A stretch of DNA of 5,541 nt, from NCBI GenBank assembly GCA_002383105.1, contig DFXC01000117.1:12918-18458 (forward strand), in the 5' to 3' direction. This document shows positions 1 to 5,110 of the stretch, piece by piece (the first letter of the stretch is position 1; each line of letters starts with the position of its first letter). The DNA comes from Hyphomicrobiaceae bacterium UBA4118 (GTDB taxonomy: Bacteria; Pseudomonadota; Alphaproteobacteria; Rhizobiales; Methyloligellaceae). The notes below the pieces were generated by a model, which worked only from the letters and a program-made list of their open reading frames with translations, ran no database searches and was not told where the DNA came from. Position numbers and translations under genes: made by a program.

Positions 1-864
1 ATCATGGAGCACCATTCCAACATCGTGCCCTGGCATTTCCTGCGCGAGCGCCAAGGCGCGGTGCTGAAATGGGCGCCGGTGTCCGACAGCGGCGAGTTCC
101 TGCTGGATGCGTTCGAGAAGCTGATCTCACCTCGCACCAAGATGGTCGCCATCACCCAGATGTCGAACGTGCTCGGCACCATCGTGCCGATCAAGGAGGT
201 GGTGAGGATCGCGCATGCGAGGGGCATTCCGGTGCTGGTCGACGGGGCCCAAGGGGCAGTGCATCTTCCTGTCGATGTGCAGGACCTCGACGTCGATTTC
301 TACGCCTTCACCGGCCACAAGCTCTACGGGCCGACCGGCATCGGCGTGCTCTACGGCAAGAAGGAGCATCTCGAGACGATGCGGCCCTACCAGGGCGGCG
401 GCGAGATGATCGCTTGGGTGACCACCGGGGATGTGGCCTACGGCAAGCCGCCCCACCGTTTCGAGGCGGGGACACCGGCAATCGTACAGGCCATCGGGCT
501 TGGCTCGGCCATCGACTATGTGGAGAGCATCGGGCGCGAGCGCATCACCGCGCAAGAAGAGGCGTTGCTCGACTACGCCATGCAGCGCCTGGGCGAGTTC
601 AATTGGCTCCGCATTTTCGGCCGCGCCAAGAACAAGGGTAGCATCGTCGCCTTCAACGTCGACGGCGCCCACCCCCATGACGTGAGCACGATCCTCGACC
701 GCTATGGCGTGGCGGTCAGGGCCGGCACCCATTGCGCCGAGCCGCTCCTGGCCCGGTATGGAGTGACCTCGACATGCCGGGCATCCTTCGCCATGTATAA
801 TACCTTCGAGGAAGTGGATAAGCTTGTGGAGGCGCTCAAGAAGGCGCGTGAGATGTTTGCTTAA
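1..864 (+). CDS. sufS: Cysteine desulfurase SufS, C-terminal part (5' end outside window)
   Basis: PLP-dependent class V aminotransferase-fold enzyme. It takes sulfur from L-cysteine as a protein persulfide, releasing alanine, and feeds the cytosolic SUF iron-sulfur assembly pathway. The frame is open from the first base, and the ATG at position 4 is an internal Met in the conserved segment MEHHSNIVPW, so about 120 N-terminal residues are missing compared with the roughly 406-aa family. Counting from that Met, the PLP-stacking His lies in EHHSN (residues 3-4), the cofactor Asp/Gln in VDGAQ (79-83), the Schiff-base Lys is K106 in GHKLYGPTG, and the catalytic Cys is C244 in RAGTHCAEPL. The K106-C244 distance of 138 matches E. 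coli SufS K226-C364. The C-terminal CRASFAMYN block is also typical. The next gene starts 13 bases after the stop, consistent with an operon. The fragment shows no frameshift or missing catalytic residue. Identity is secure; CsdA-type paralogues are less likely given the suf neighbours. Confidence 0.96.
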   Translation: MMEHHSNIVPWHFLRERQGAVLKWAPVSDSGEFLLDAFEKLISPRTKMVAITQMSNVLGTIVPIKEVVRIAHARGIPVLVDGAQGAVHLPVDVQDLDVDFYAFTGHKLYGPTGIGVLYGKKEHLETMRPYQGGGEMIAWVTTGDVAYGKPPHRFEAGTPAIVQAIGLGSAIDYVESIGRERITAQEEALLDYAMQRLGEFNWLRIFGRAKNKGSIVAFNVDGAHPHDVSTILDRYGVAVRAGTHCAEPLLARYGVTSTCRASFAMYNTFEEVDKLVEALKKAREMFA

Positions 865-877
865 ACGAGTGCACGAA

Positions 878-1339
878 ATGATTGAAAAGATTCGAGATCA
901 GGATGAGGTGGCGGTGTCGGCGGAGGAAGCCCCTCAGGCCGCGGCACAACAAGGTGCGGCTCCGCCGGCTGAGCCAAAACCCGAGACCGCTTGGACGCCG
1001 AAAGGCGATGGGTCGGCCATCCCGGCCGAAGAGCTTGACCGCCTACGCGGCGACCTCATTGCTGCGCTCAAGACCGTATTCGATCCCGAGATCCCGGTCG
1101 ACATCTACGAGCTCGGCCTCATCTACCGCCTCGATGTCGATGACGACCGCAACATCGAGGTGGACATGACGCTGACCGCGCCCGGCTGCCCGGTCGCCGG
1201 CGACATGCCGGGCTGGGTCGAGAACGCGGTCTCGTCAGTGCCGGGGGTAGGCCAGGTGAAGGTCAAGCTCGTGTTCGATCCGCCCTGGGACATGACGCGG
1301 ATGTCCGAGGAGGCGCGGCTTGCGCTGAACATGTTCTAA
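878..1339 (+). CDS. sufT: SUF system Fe-S cluster assembly protein SufT (MIP18/DUF59 family)
   Basis: Small cytosolic iron-sulfur maturation factor of the MIP18 (DUF59) family, thought to help mature or transfer Fe-S clusters in SUF-dependent bacteria; its exact reaction is not settled. The ATG at 878 gives 153 aa. Residues 1-50 are an Ala/Glu/Pro-rich, probably disordered leader. Residues 52-150 form the DUF59 domain, with DPEIPVDIYELGLIY (69-83), the TLTAPGCPVA block holding the conserved cysteine C104 (98-107), and the DPPW motif (134-137). The reading frame is open further upstream to a TTG at 824, but that would overlap sufS by 41 bases and encode an Arg-rich stretch. The ATG just after the sufS stop is preferred, although no strong Shine-Dalgarno sequence precedes it. 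The position between sufS and sufA is the usual alphaproteobacterial arrangement and supports co-transcription. A PaaD-like phenylacetate role is unlikely in this context. Confidence 0.93.
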   Translation: MIEKIRDQDEVAVSAEEAPQAAAQQGAAPPAEPKPETAWTPKGDGSAIPAEELDRLRGDLIAALKTVFDPEIPVDIYELGLIYRLDVDDDRNIEVDMTLTAPGCPVAGDMPGWVENAVSSVPGVGQVKVKLVFDPPWDMTRMSEEARLALNMF

Positions 1340-1396
1340 AGGGCAGACTGAAGGACAAGACTTGAACGGTCGCACGCCCCAACCCAATTGGTAGCC

Positions 1397-1795
1397 ATGA
1401 GCATTCGTCCCCGCCCGCAAGTGATGAGCCTGACCGAGGCCGCCGCCGAGCGCATCCGCGCGCTTTCGGTCGCCTCCAAGGAGATCGCCGGCGTTCGCAT
1501 CGGCGTGAAGAATGGCGGCTGCGCCGGCATGGAATACACCATGGAATATGCGCAAGCGCGCGGGCCCCACGACGAACTGATCGAGGACAAGGGCGTCAAG
1601 CTCCTCATCGACCCGACCGCCGTGATGTTCCTGCTCGGCACCGAGATGGACTACCGCACCGACCGGATGCGCTCGGGCTTCGTGTTCAACAACCCGAACC
1701 AGACGAGCGCCTGCGGCTGTGGGGAATCCGTCTCGCTCAAGCCTGCGTCTGAAGCGGCGCAGAGCGGCTCCGAAGCCTCCGAGCCGACGTCTTAG
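1397..1795 (+). CDS. sufA: A-type iron-sulfur cluster carrier SufA (HesB/IscA family)
   Basis: Carrier that receives nascent Fe-S clusters from the SufBCD scaffold and delivers them to apoproteins in the cytosol. The ATG at 1397 gives 132 aa; an in-frame TTG at 1388 would add three residues and is less likely. The HesB-like domain spans about residues 9-114. The three cluster-ligating cysteines are present: C42 in KNGGCAGM, and C106 and C108 in SACGCGES, with the usual gap of about 63 residues and the C-x-C pair. After the normal family end, a Ser/Glu/Ala-rich tail of about 18 residues (115-132) extends the protein; it looks disordered. The gene follows sufT after 57 bases, with no obvious promoter between them, and is probably the last gene of the suf operon because a palindromic repeat and a convergent gene follow. 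SufA is preferred over IscA or ErpA because of the operon context. Confidence 0.93.
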   Translation: MSIRPRPQVMSLTEAAAERIRALSVASKEIAGVRIGVKNGGCAGMEYTMEYAQARGPHDELIEDKGVKLLIDPTAVMFLLGTEMDYRTDRMRSGFVFNNPNQTSACGCGESVSLKPASEAAQSGSEASEPTS

Positions 1796-1816
1796 CGCTC
1801 CTCCCCTCGTATACTC

Positions 1817-1970
1817 CTCGTCATGCCCGAGCTTGTACCGGGCATCCACGTCTGGCCCATCGACGGGGTAGAAACGTGGATGGCCGGGCCTTCGCCAGCC
1901 GAAGCGATAGGGTAGGCCCCGCCCATAAGGCTTCGGCCCGCGTAGGCGGGACAAGCCCGGCCATGACAAG
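1817..1970. repeat. Composite nested palindromic intergenic repeat
   Basis: This element of about 154 bases fills most of the gap between two convergent genes. The outer arms 1817-1836 and 1951-1970 pair at 17 of 20 positions. Inside, CATCCACGT (1843-1851) is exactly inverted by ACGTGGATG (1874-1882). A third pair, 1889-1905 with 1930-1946, matches at 14 of 17 positions and includes the exact arms GCCGAAGC (1898-1905) and GCTTCGGC (1930-1937). The unit ACGTGGATGGCCGGG...ACAAGCCCGGCCATGAC appears to be split by the third hairpin. From memory, CGTCATGGCCGGGCTTGT-like palindromes are scattered between genes in Bradyrhizobium-related genomes, so this is probably a dispersed, non-autonomous repeat. 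Its stems could fold in RNA from either direction and may help terminate or stabilise the converging suf and helicase transcripts. The termination role is an inference, as no clear poly-T tract follows either side. Confidence 0.8.
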
Positions 1971-1996
1971 TAGTGGGATAGCGGGGGAAAGTCGCG

Positions 1997-3544
1997 CTAT
2001 GTAACGCGCACCGGCCGCATCATGAAGGCGGGGACGTGGTCGCCCATGCCCTGCTGTTTCGAACGTGCGGGCTGGAGCTGGGGCGCCTTGTGTGCGGGTG
2101 CCGGGCGGTCGGCAGAGGCAGCATGGGTGTGCGTCGGTTTCTGCTCACCCTGGTGCTGGTGTTTGTGCTGGTCGTGCCGGGGTTCGTTCCGGCGCTCATC
2201 CCTCGCCTTGGCGTCGTTGCCGTTCTGAGGGGCGGCGCTCCGCGGTGCTGCCGGCGCCTCGTGCCTTGTCTCGTGCTTTGGAGGTTGTTTTGCTTGCGGG
2301 CTCGTGGCGGAAGGCCCGGCATGGGCGCCCCTGCCGGAAGGGCCCTTTTGCTGTTTCGAGCGCCCGCCGCCGCGCCGATGCCGGCCATTTGACCCCGAGG
2401 CCTCGCCTGGCTCGGTCGGAGTGGCCGCGCCGTCGATCCACGGGATCTCTTGGCGGAGCAGCTTCTCAATGGCTTTGAGGGCTTTGAAGTCTCTGGGCGT
2501 CACCAGCATGGCGGCGAAGCCTTCGCGCCCGGCCCGGCCCGTGCGCCCGATGCGGTGCACATAGTCTTCAGGGTGGATGGGCACGTCGTAATTGAAGATG
2601 TGGCTGACGTCGGGGATATCGAGCCCGCGCGCCGCCACGTCGCTTGCGGCAAGAAAGGCGATCGAGCCGTTGCGGAAGGCATCGAGCGTCGCCGTGCGCT
2701 GATGCTGGTCCAAGTCCCCGTGCAGGGCCCCGACACTGAAGCCATGGCGGAGCAACGACCGGTAGACGATGCCAACGTCCTTCTTGCGGTTGCAGAAGAT
2801 GATGGCGTTCTTGACGTCGATCTCCCGCATTAAGGCGCGCAGCGCCTCGCGCTTGCCGGCAGGATCGTCAGGAGCTTTCTTCAGCCTTTGCACGATGGTC
2901 GCCGCGGCCGTGGCCGAGGGGGCCACCTCGATGCGCTCTGGCCGGGATAGGAAATTGTCGGCGAGGCGTTGGATCTCGGGCGGCATGGTCGCCGAGAAGA
3001 ACAGCGTCTGCCGCGTGAAGGGGAGGAGCTTGCAGATACGCTCGACATCGGGAATGAATCCCATATCGAGCATGCGGTCGGCCTCGTCGACCACCAGGAT
3101 CTCGATGCCGTTCAGGAGCAGCTTGCCGCGCACGAAATGGTCGAGCAGCCGGCCGGGCGTCGCGATCACCACGTCAGCGCCGCGATCGAGCTTGCGGTCC
3201 TGGTCGTCATACGACACGCCGCCGATCAGCAGCGCGACGGTGAGCTTATGGCTTTTGCCGAGAATCTCGAAATGCTCGGCGACCTGCGCGGCAAGCTCGC
3301 GGGTAGGCGCGAGAATCAGCGAGCGCGGCATGCGTGCGCGCGCCCGGCCTCGCTCGAGCCGCGTCAGCATGGGGAGCACGAAGGATGCGGTCTTGCCGGT
3401 CCCCGTCTGCGCGATGCCGAGCACGTCGCGGCCCGACACGGCGATGGGGATGGCTTTGTCTTGAATGGGGGTGGGAGTATCGAAGCCTGCCGCCTCAACG
3501 GCAGACAACACTTTTAGGCTTAGGCCAAGATGTGAAAAGGTCAT
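1997..3544 (-). CDS. rhlE: DEAD-box ATP-dependent RNA helicase, RhlE-like
   Basis: Cytosolic ATP-dependent RNA helicase that unwinds short RNA duplexes; relatives act in ribosome assembly, mRNA turnover and cold adaptation. All core motifs are intact in the 515-aa product: Q motif with F3 and TPTPIQ (23-28), motif I AQTGTGKT (45-52), Ia PTRELA (80-85), GG (108-109), Ib TPGR (129-132), II DEAD (153-156), III SAT (184-186), IV IIFCNR (248-253), V SDVAARGLD (301-309) and VI HRIGRTGRAGR (330-340). Both RecA-like domains end near residue 370. The rest (about 371-515) is a low-complexity tail rich in Arg, Lys, His, Gln, Pro and Ala, probably a disordered RNA-binding extension, closing with a hydrophobic/basic patch VPAFMMRPVRV. 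The ATG at 3544 places the Q-motif Phe at residue 3, as expected for the family; no strong ribosome binding site precedes it. The gene converges on sufA and appears to be transcribed alone. The RhlE subgroup is inferred from the core and tail; the symbol is less certain than the family. Confidence 0.93.
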   Translation of the reverse strand: MTFSHLGLSLKVLSAVEAAGFDTPTPIQDKAIPIAVSGRDVLGIAQTGTGKTASFVLPMLTRLERGRARARMPRSLILAPTRELAAQVAEHFEILGKSHKLTVALLIGGVSYDDQDRKLDRGADVVIATPGRLLDHFVRGKLLLNGIEILVVDEADRMLDMGFIPDVERICKLLPFTRQTLFFSATMPPEIQRLADNFLSRPERIEVAPSATAAATIVQRLKKAPDDPAGKREALRALMREIDVKNAIIFCNRKKDVGIVYRSLLRHGFSVGALHGDLDQHQRTATLDAFRNGSIAFLAASDVAARGLDIPDVSHIFNYDVPIHPEDYVHRIGRTGRAGREGFAAMLVTPRDFKALKAIEKLLRQEIPWIDGAATPTEPGEASGSNGRHRRGGGRSKQQKGPSGRGAHAGPSATSPQAKQPPKHETRHEAPAAPRSAAPQNGNDAKARDERRNEPRHDQHKHQHQGEQKPTHTHAASADRPAPAHKAPQLQPARSKQQGMGDHVPAFMMRPVRVT

Positions 3545-3599
3545 GCGTTAGCAAAAATTCCGCGAGGCCCGAAGCGCCCCGCGTATCTTCTTTCGTTAG

Positions 3600-3637
3600 G
3601 CGCAAAGATTTGCTGCAACGATTCGCAGGTTTTGCGC
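3600..3637. promoter_or_regulatory. Inverted-repeat cluster upstream of the helicase gene
   Basis: The arms GCGCAAA (3600-3606) and TTTGCGC (3631-3637) are exact inverted copies 24 bases apart. Between and overlapping them lie two short palindromes, TTGC-T-GCAA (3610-3618) and TTGCGCAA (3632-3639). The cluster sits about 56-95 bases upstream of the helicase start, where a promoter and operator would be expected. I cannot assign a regulator, and no convincing -35/-10 pair was recognised. It could equally be a weak RNA hairpin in the 5' untranslated region. Confidence 0.25.
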
Positions 3638-3727
3638 AAGACGCCACTTGAGCATCGCGGCCAAAAGCCCGCAACGCTCCACAATCAAATAGGCGGCGGG
3701 GCGCATCGGCGCAAGGGGCAAAATGCC

Positions 3728-3835
3728 CTAAGCGCTCGCCTCCAATGGGGCGCTCATGCGCAATTCAGTCCTCTTTGCCAGGGGAGCGGCAACGAGCAGA
3801 AGCGCCGCGGCGGCACGGAGAACGATCATGGGCAT
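3728..3835 (-). CDS. Candidate small hydrophobic peptide (35 aa), function unknown
   Basis: I do not recognise this product. Translating the minus strand from the ATG at 3835 gives 35 residues, beginning MPMIVLRAAAALLLVAAPLA and ending with a short polar tail (KRTELRMSAPLEASA), with a TAG stop at 3730-3728. Residues 3-20 are a single strongly hydrophobic stretch following little charge, like a transmembrane segment or the core of a signal peptide. The support is the translation start: AGGAG lies on the minus strand at 3846-3842, exactly six bases before the ATG, the best Shine-Dalgarno spacing in the window. A TATAAA-like -10 (3900-3895) lies upstream, without a good -35 box. The frame is the same strand as the helicase, 183 bases upstream of it, so the peptide could be a leader or an independent small protein. 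Short random open frames are common at this GC content, so the call is tentative. Confidence 0.4.
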   Translation of the reverse strand: MPMIVLRAAAALLLVAAPLAKRTELRMSAPLEASA

Positions 3836-3841
3836 GATACT

Positions 3842-3846
3842 CTCCT
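3842..3846 (-). promoter_or_regulatory. Shine-Dalgarno site of the candidate 35-aa peptide
   Basis: On the minus strand the sequence AGGAG, followed by AGTATC and then ATG, gives a five-base anti-Shine-Dalgarno match at six-base spacing. It is the main reason to consider the small open frame real, and it selects the ATG at 3835 over the second ATG six bases further on. Confidence 0.45.
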
Positions 3847-3956
3847 CGCTTCGCTGTGGATCGCGGGGGGCATGGAACCGCGTTCAGATGGCGATTTATA
3901 GGATATTGCGGCTTGGCGCGACAGAGGGTGGGGGCGGCGGGGCGTCTTAGGCGGGA

Positions 3957-3970
3957 CTTAGGACCCTAAG
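3957..3970. promoter_or_regulatory. CTTAGG-AC-CCTAAG palindrome before the methyltransferase gene
   Basis: CTTAGG (3957-3962) and CCTAAG (3965-3970) form a perfect six-base inverted repeat with a two-base centre, ending 18 bases before the downstream start codon. Another CTTAGG lies at 3946-3951, one turn of DNA upstream (11-base phasing). The layout fits an operator or a small hairpin in the leader; no regulator can be named. Confidence 0.3.
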
Positions 3971-3988
3971 CGCTCCTCGAAAGGTGTC

Positions 3989-4468
3989 ATGGTCATGAGC
4001 ACGACCGACTTTGCCGACGTGGCCATCAAGCCGCCGCTTCTATTTCTCGGCGCGCTGGCGCTCGGCTGCCTGTTGACCCTCGTCATTCCCATCGGGCCCG
4101 GCCTTGCATCGGCCAATGGGCTTGCGCTTGCGACGGGACTTGCTTTGATCGTGACCGGCTTTGCCCTTGCCGCCGTCTCGGTCCGCGCCTTCCAACTTGC
4201 CGGCACCGATGTTGTGCCGGGGAGGCCTTCCACGGCGCTGGTCACCACCGGCCCCTATAAGATCACGCGCAACCCCATCTATATCGGCTTCACGCTCGTC
4301 TATTTCGGCCTCGCCATCGTGCTGACGAGCGTATGGGTGCTTCTGCTGCTTATTCCGGTGCTGGTGATCTTGCAGCGCGGCGTGGTGGAGCGCGAGGAGG
4401 CCTATCTCGAGCGGAAGTTCGGCGGCGCCTACCGCAAATACAAGGCGCACGTGCCCCGCTGGCTGTGA
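3989..4468 (+). CDS. Isoprenylcysteine carboxyl methyltransferase-family membrane protein
   Basis: Small integral membrane methyltransferase of the ICMT/PEMT superfamily, expected to use S-adenosylmethionine at the cytoplasmic face of the inner membrane; the bacterial substrate is generally unknown. The 159-aa product has hydrophobic segments near residues 15-35, 44-66, 98-113 and 114-128. The family signature is GPYKITRNPIYIG (88-100), followed by ER (135-136), EEAYLERKFGGAYRKY (136-151) and a VPRWL end, which together form the cofactor pocket in characterised relatives. The ATG at 3989 follows AAGG (3981-3984) by four bases; an ATG at 3995 is an alternative start at ten-base spacing, removing only two residues. 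The gene converges on higA with 10 bases between the stop codons and has no partner gene on its strand in the window. A phospholipid N-methyltransferase role is possible, but the GPYK-RNPIY pattern favours the ICMT-like group. Confidence 0.88.
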   Translation: MVMSTTDFADVAIKPPLLFLGALALGCLLTLVIPIGPGLASANGLALATGLALIVTGFALAAVSVRAFQLAGTDVVPGRPSTALVTTGPYKITRNPIYIGFTLVYFGLAIVLTSVWVLLLLIPVLVILQRGVVEREEAYLERKFGGAYRKYKAHVPRWL

Positions 4469-4478
4469 CGAGGGGGTC

Positions 4479-4775
4479 CTAGGCAGCAGGGCGCTTTGCG
4501 AACCGCTTGACCTTGATCTCCGCCTCACGGCGGCGTGCCTCAACGAGGTCGAAGGCAAGCTGCATCCGCATCAGATGATCCATCTTGGGGCCGAAGGACT
4601 TTTCGATCCTGAGCGCCATGTCGGCGGAGAGCGACGTCCGCTCATTCAAAAGGTTCGACAGTGCCTGCCGCGTGACGCCAAGCGCCGATGCCGCGTCGGT
4701 CACCGACAGACCGAGAGGCGCGACGATCTCCCGGCGGATGAAACCACCGACATGGGGAGGGTTCTTCATCGACAT
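4479..4775 (-). CDS. higA: HigA-family antitoxin (XRE helix-turn-helix)
   Basis: Antitoxin of a type II toxin-antitoxin module. It binds and neutralises the HigB endoribonuclease and, by family precedent, represses its own operon. The 98-aa product opens with the family pattern PPHVGGFIRREIVAPLGLS (6-24), corresponding to the usual PPHPGEILREEFLEPLGLS. It then shows a helix-turn-helix at about 25-62: VTDAASALGVTRQALSNLLN, followed by the SADMALRIEKSFG helix. The segment after it, PKMDHLMRMQLAFDLVEAR (63-81), lacks the aromatic residue usually found in PEFWLRLQ. The basic C-terminus (KVKRFAKRPAA) is a short extension. The ATG at 4775 lies 12 bases after the higB stop, with GAGA upstream as a weak ribosome binding site, so the two genes are probably co-transcribed. 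A second ATG at 4769 would remove two residues. Confidence 0.92.
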   Translation of the reverse strand: MSMKNPPHVGGFIRREIVAPLGLSVTDAASALGVTRQALSNLLNERTSLSADMALRIEKSFGPKMDHLMRMQLAFDLVEARRREAEIKVKRFAKRPAA

Positions 4776-4787
4776 GCTGCGTATCTC

Positions 4788-5042
4788 TCAATGATAATCC
4801 ACAAGATCGAGATCGAATGCATCGCCTTCGTCAAAGCGAAAAATCACGCGCCAATTGCCGCTGACTGTAACGCTCCAATAGACCGCAGGATTGCCTTTCA
4901 GCCGATGCAGGCGCCGGCCTGGAAACAGTCCGACGTCTTCGACGGCGTTCGCCGTGTCAATGGCCGCGAGCATGTCGCGCAGCTTGTCGGCGAAGCTCGC
5001 AGGTATAGCGCGCCGATCATCGCTCTCAAAAAGCCGCCTCAA
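4788..5042 (-). CDS. higB: HigB-family toxin (RelE-fold mRNA interferase), 5' end uncertain
   Basis: Ribosome-dependent endoribonuclease toxin of the RelE/HigB fold, which cuts mRNA when freed from HigA. From the TTG at 5042 the product is 84 aa: RRLFESDD at the start, RLHRLKG (44-50), W56, NWR (63-65), FRF (68-70) and the terminal DYH (82-84). H46, D82, Y83 and H84 align with the residues reported as catalytic in Proteus HigB, with the same spacing, so the catalytic core looks intact. The usual family length is about 92 aa, and the expected first strand (MIKSFRHKG) is encoded just upstream in frame as SLRCFRHKG (5069-5043). No ATG, GTG or TTG lies between the upstream in-frame stop (5096-5094) and 5042. 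The ATG at 5061 is in the +1 frame and stops after 11 codons. The true start is therefore unclear: TTG 5042, a non-canonical codon, or a 5' frameshift. The toxin gene precedes higA, the normal higBA order. Confidence 0.85.
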   Translation of the reverse strand: MRRLFESDDRRAIPASFADKLRDMLAAIDTANAVEDVGLFPGRRLHRLKGNPAVYWSVTVSGNWRVIFRFDEGDAFDLDLVDYH

Positions 5043-5068
5043 ACCTTTGTGGCGAAAGCATCGTAACG

Positions 5069-5100
5069 ACTGTAAAGTGTCAATTGACGGATGTCAATTG
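5069..5100 (-). promoter_or_regulatory. higBA promoter with palindromic operator candidate
   Basis: Reading the minus strand, TTGACA (5097-5092) is a perfect -35 consensus; 17 bases later TACAGT (5074-5069) matches four of six bases of TATAAT. The -35 box lies within a perfect palindrome, CAATTGAC-GGAT-GTCAATTG on the plus strand (5081-5100). TGTCAATTG also occurs twice as a direct repeat 14 bases apart (5078-5086 and 5092-5100), giving a second TTGACA at 5083-5078. This arrangement fits autorepression by HigA, which in other systems binds inverted repeats over its own promoter. The predicted transcription start near 5064-5061 falls inside the sequence coding for the expected HigB N-terminus. 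The site lies 10-30 bases after the parE stop. Confidence 0.65.
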
Positions 5101-5110
5101 GACGAGACAA

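Larger units (their letters stand above)
3545..3988. other. 444-base intergenic region between divergent genes
   Basis: This gap separates the divergently transcribed helicase (-) and methyltransferase (+) genes, so it should hold both promoters. It contains the inverted-repeat cluster at 3600-3637, the candidate 35-aa frame at 3728-3835 and the CTTAGG palindrome at 3957-3970. Plus-strand open frames across it (for example 3632-3901 and 3756-3950) have no recognisable family, poor start contexts and Arg/Gly-rich low-complexity translations. I see no tRNA, riboswitch or recognisable terminator in it. Confidence 0.6.

Noticed and set aside
127..732. 201-aa open frame on the minus strand opposite sufS
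   Set aside because: It lies entirely antisense to well-conserved SufS coding sequence; its translation has no recognisable motif and reflects high-GC codon shadowing.
1235..1969. 244-aa open frame on the minus strand across sufT, sufA and the repeat
   Set aside because: Antisense to two secure genes and running through the palindromic repeat; Arg/Gly/His-rich with no family resemblance.
2036..2478. Plus-strand open frames of up to 137 aa opposite the helicase tail
   Set aside because: They mirror the low-complexity tail of the helicase, which is GC-rich and poor in stop codons; there is no ribosome binding site or motif. The apparent hydrophobic stretch is a complement of the basic tail codons.
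2769..3517. Plus-strand open frames of 231 and 182 aa opposite the helicase core
   Set aside because: The helicase frame on the minus strand has every DEAD-box motif intact, so these are shadows.
3756..3950. 64-aa plus-strand open frame in the intergenic region
   Set aside because: No Shine-Dalgarno site, an Arg/Gly-rich composition ending in a Gly run, and overlap with the better-supported minus-strand peptide.
3726..3975. 12-base direct repeat CCCTAAGCGCTC at 3726-3737 and 3964-3975
   Set aside because: An exact 12-base match somewhere in a 5.5-kb window is close to chance expectation, and no target-site or element boundary accompanies it.
4040..4558. 172-aa open frame on the minus strand across the ICMT-like gene and higA end
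   Set aside because: It overlaps two recognised genes and its translation is a charged, motif-free shadow.
4575..5066. 163-aa plus-strand open frame opposite higBA
   Set aside because: Antisense to the recognised toxin-antitoxin pair; no family resemblance.
5081..5100. Palindrome after parE as a Rho-independent terminator
   Set aside because: The stem is AT-rich in its outer part and no run of T follows on the minus strand; an operator or promoter role fits better.
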